Part shown: positions 38,101-39,163 of the stretch, piece after piece
How the letters are laid out: each line of letters begins with the position of its first letter
Position numbering within the stretch: the stretch's first letter is position 1
Source: Bacteriovoracaceae bacterium
Lineage (GTDB): Bacteria > Bdellovibrionota > Bacteriovoracia > Bacteriovoracales > Bacteriovoracaceae
Direction of reading: 5' to 3'
Assembly (NCBI GenBank): GCA_016784965.1
Contig: JADHTQ010000042.1
Location: 1-39,163 of the forward strand
DNA: 39,163 nt
Translations under genes and position numbers: made by a program
Notes under the pieces: model-generated
Databases searched by the model: none
What the model was told of the DNA's origin: nothing
Seen by the model: only the letters and a program-made list of their open reading frames with translations

Positions 38101-38794
38101 TTGTAATGGCCCGTTGGGCCTTGTTTATTTTATTTAACAACTGTTTCTTGTAGGGTTTATACATATCCCAAAACTTGCACTTTTTACTGCTATTATCGCA
38201 CCCCATAGATGTACTTTGAAACTGCAGAGCTTGTTGCAATTCATCAGAGGATTCTTTTGCGCTTTTTCCGGTATTTTTTAATTCTTTTTGTGCTTTTTTA
38301 ATCTTCTTTGTTAAGTCTTCGAGTTTTTTGGTAGCGTCTTTTTGCTCCTTTAATTGTTCTTTTAATCCTGCTTCAAATTTTTTAAAAATTGCCATTTTCT
38401 TTTGTGACAGCATAAGATATTTAGCTTTAAACTGATTTTCAACCAGGGTATAATGCTTGCCCAACTCATTTGAGTCTTTACCTTTTAAACTGTCACTTGC
38501 AGCAGACTTTAGCTTGGCCTGATCTTGGGCCTTTTGTGATTTTTGTCCCTGACCTGCAAGCTGCTGCAATTTTTTCATCATATCCATGGCTTTCTTAGCA
38601 CCATCGCTCTTGCCGCTTTTTCCTTGACCTTGGGGTTTGGGTTTCGGCTTGGGTTTTGGAGCTGTCGTTCCAACTCCTACAGTATCATTGGGATTTTTAG
38701 GAGTAGATGAAGCAAGCTGGCTTTGCAAAACTGGCGATAGTAAAATAATGCATAAGAAGAACTTAGCAAGCCTAATAAGTGTAAAGTGTTTCAT
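35138..38794 (-). CDS. Giant exported Lys-rich / Gly-rich / Asp-rich protein
   Basis: A 1218-residue product with a signal peptide (MKHFTLIRLAKFFLCIILLS, cleavage near residue 29). Next come a PKPKPKPK spacer, a basic coiled-coil region (about 60-560) with several cysteines (MGCDNSSKKCKFW, LCCQVD, RGCPVM, KRCEKE, KKTMPQKETGFKCK), a proline-rich break near 640, and a Gly/Ser-rich region (about 758-1000). An acidic tract of aspartates (about 1121-1165) precedes a folded-looking end, VVTDPSVSIFKVLTKRYKENAYPVIF. No family is recognised. It could be a surface or periplasmic scaffold. AAGGGTG precedes the ATG. It appears to be a single-gene unit. Confidence 0.8.
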   Translation of the reverse strand: MKHFTLIRLAKFFLCIILLSPVLQSQLASSTPKNPNDTVGVGTTAPKPKPKPKPQGQGKSGKSDGAKKAMDMMKKLQQLAGQGQKSQKAQDQAKLKSAASDSLKGKDSNELGKHYTLVENQFKAKYLMLSQKKMAIFKKFEAGLKEQLKEQKDATKKLEDLTKKIKKAQKELKNTGKSAKESSDELQQALQFQSTSMGCDNSSKKCKFWDMYKPYKKQLLNKINKAQRAITKVHKPIQLSNDSVDKSYKHHKEKINKKIKDFARKMHMASYKARSDAKAAAKAGYFAASTISGSLADRGLQGPEEGNTKEYGRAASGAFDLCCQVDKKNHSDVYAISFYLNVIASANFMEYRHYDHNFDAQMNEIIQQLKDPVVAKELNATRHAQLVSSVNLLQGIMSGQAHLESKMYYLAAQGFVKMFVEQEIKAKDIREKNAKEADTAMKNWIKTSKAADQAAQTVLAAKKRLLEFAKLTDGEADSWKGRGCPVMPKKKDPENNSKGVCKAAQAQKKKTTAEVKERNKPIAEAEGNKKKTEADKKYADKGKKRCEKESKKHAPAHAQLTCKKTMPQKETGFKCKSTHPKQNEAFKEKFKRGKKAIYKQVEYNPGKNYFLKLAMLLIDSAQATPPPSASPRKKNEGIFGNVSGSLGLSPGTQAHNVFSQEWIKTSTASKEEFQKPDKRLRFIEHNLAESKASYYEMKQAVDEAQKNLQKGFELARQMDGKTRGDAGQAGGSPLKGAQNAMQNAQKMMQMLQQMMGKGGGGGGSGGGGSGDAGGGGVADSGLGGGFGSPDMSDLGGLKNDLGDLGTEKFDTGNLGDLGGSFSGDSGIEDYSAPDSPDLGDVEALGGLGGGGGQGDGYNEYLGGGDGGQVGGEGSFGDYGGGSSPSAGLGGDQFESGGAGGGGTSSSGTAASGGGGSIDSSTPLGQSASSSSTYRPGTALGGASLGVDGAIVGKKNLDDSDTSVRLGAGALGKGQGSTVISTGFDGLRGAGEKLGSTGSTTGGSNASRSGAVRSQRGTKANVGPHIKGMGRSKGSKGFSAIEQEIAQKRKELDKTDYDKVKYNFGKLDVGGKNNKGLFSASSSGLYNSPSGGSGGGSGGVMSGVDIADKDGYTPGKYTNGFEEDDDDDDDDEGFGEGYGDDSGDGRQSQLDDDDEDYDEDDDDSYSYDDEEQSRQHQQYAKMHPDDYVGVVTDPSVSIFKVLTKRYKENAYPVIFESYE

Positions 38795-39163
38795 AGTATT
38801 ATCACCCTTAGTATCATTGAATATTGCTCTTAATAATGAGTGAACTTGTGTACTTGTAATTATACATCAATTCATAGTGCTTACCATCAAGGGAATTTTA
38901 GAAACAATAAAAAAAAAGAAGAAAAGACCAACAAATTAGGTATGTTAACTATCCTTGAGGCAAGATTAGTTTACAGATTATTGAAATAAAATGTGGCCAC
39001 CTTTATGGGCACAATATCTTTTATTTTGTAGCTAATGGGGAAAAACGACCGGATACCTTGTAAGGAATCATGACCAACGTACAATTTGGGCCCTCAAGGG
39101 CCAACTACTTTACGGACTTTTGGCCTTAAAAATGAACCTTTTTGTTCAATCTGAAGTTTTGTC
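38795..39163. other. Gene-free right end
   Basis: No reading frame of note. It must hold the promoter of the giant exported protein gene, in its left part on the minus strand, but no good match is visible. GGCCC-TCAA-GGGCC (39089-39102) is a perfect 5-base-pair hairpin with no following T run, and CCTT-GT-AAGG lies at 39056-39065. Both could belong to a gene beyond the right edge. Confidence 0.4.

Noticed and set aside
39089-39102. GGCCC-TCAA-GGGCC as a terminator
   Set aside because: There is no T run on either side and no gene ends nearby in view.

Overview
This window looks like chromosomal DNA of a low-GC Gram-negative bacterium from the Bdellovibrionota / former Deltaproteobacteria group, most likely a Bacteriovorax-like lineage. 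This is inference: no rRNA or other decisive marker is present. Supporting signs are an EF-G with the [10 protein letters not shown]-loop of the mitochondrial/spirochaete/deltaproteobacterial subgroup, an outer-membrane phospholipase A, envelope lipoproteins and signal peptides, a TM-TM-HAMP protein, a DUF6178-like protein, and many large exported proteins with no recognisable family.

Layout. 1-563 has no gene; its left edge reads on the minus strand like the 5' part of a group II intron, and a short GGCAAC/GTTCCT repeat follows. 564-4836 holds a YtfJ-like periplasmic protein, a tRNA-dihydrouridine synthase (minus), and ffh, rpsP and khpA (plus). 4867-9446 is a minus-strand operon fadB-fadA-MBL hydrolase-queF: beta-oxidation joined to a queuosine step. 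9633-14189 has pldA, a minus-strand pair (membrane-anchored substrate-binding protein plus hybrid histidine kinase) and tsaE. 14346-16243 is a cysteine-free Rrf2 regulator overlapping a TTG-started IscS-type desulfurase, behind a perfect palindrome that overlaps a promoter. 17164-21228 has fusA, a LysR gene one base after it, a winged-helix-like protein and a HAMP protein. 21323-24856 encodes a very large lipoprotein subtilase whose catalytic spacing matches tripeptidyl-peptidase II.

24864-30454 is the least explained part: a minus-strand trio (unknown protein, short CpaF-like ATPase, secreted unknown protein) divergent from two small unknown genes, then a 572-codon DUF6178-like gene. Both divergent genes, the DUF6178-like gene and tmk show a -10 box exactly six bases before the start codon and no Shine-Dalgarno, the signature of leaderless transcripts. 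30992-33866 is the DNA/sporulation-type cluster tmk-holB-ricT. 33884-35024 is a pspA-YbjN envelope-stress pair. 35138-38794 encodes a 1218-residue exported protein that is lysine-rich, then glycine-rich, then aspartate-rich. The last 369 bases hold no gene.

Functional assignments rest on motifs read by eye; no database search was possible.
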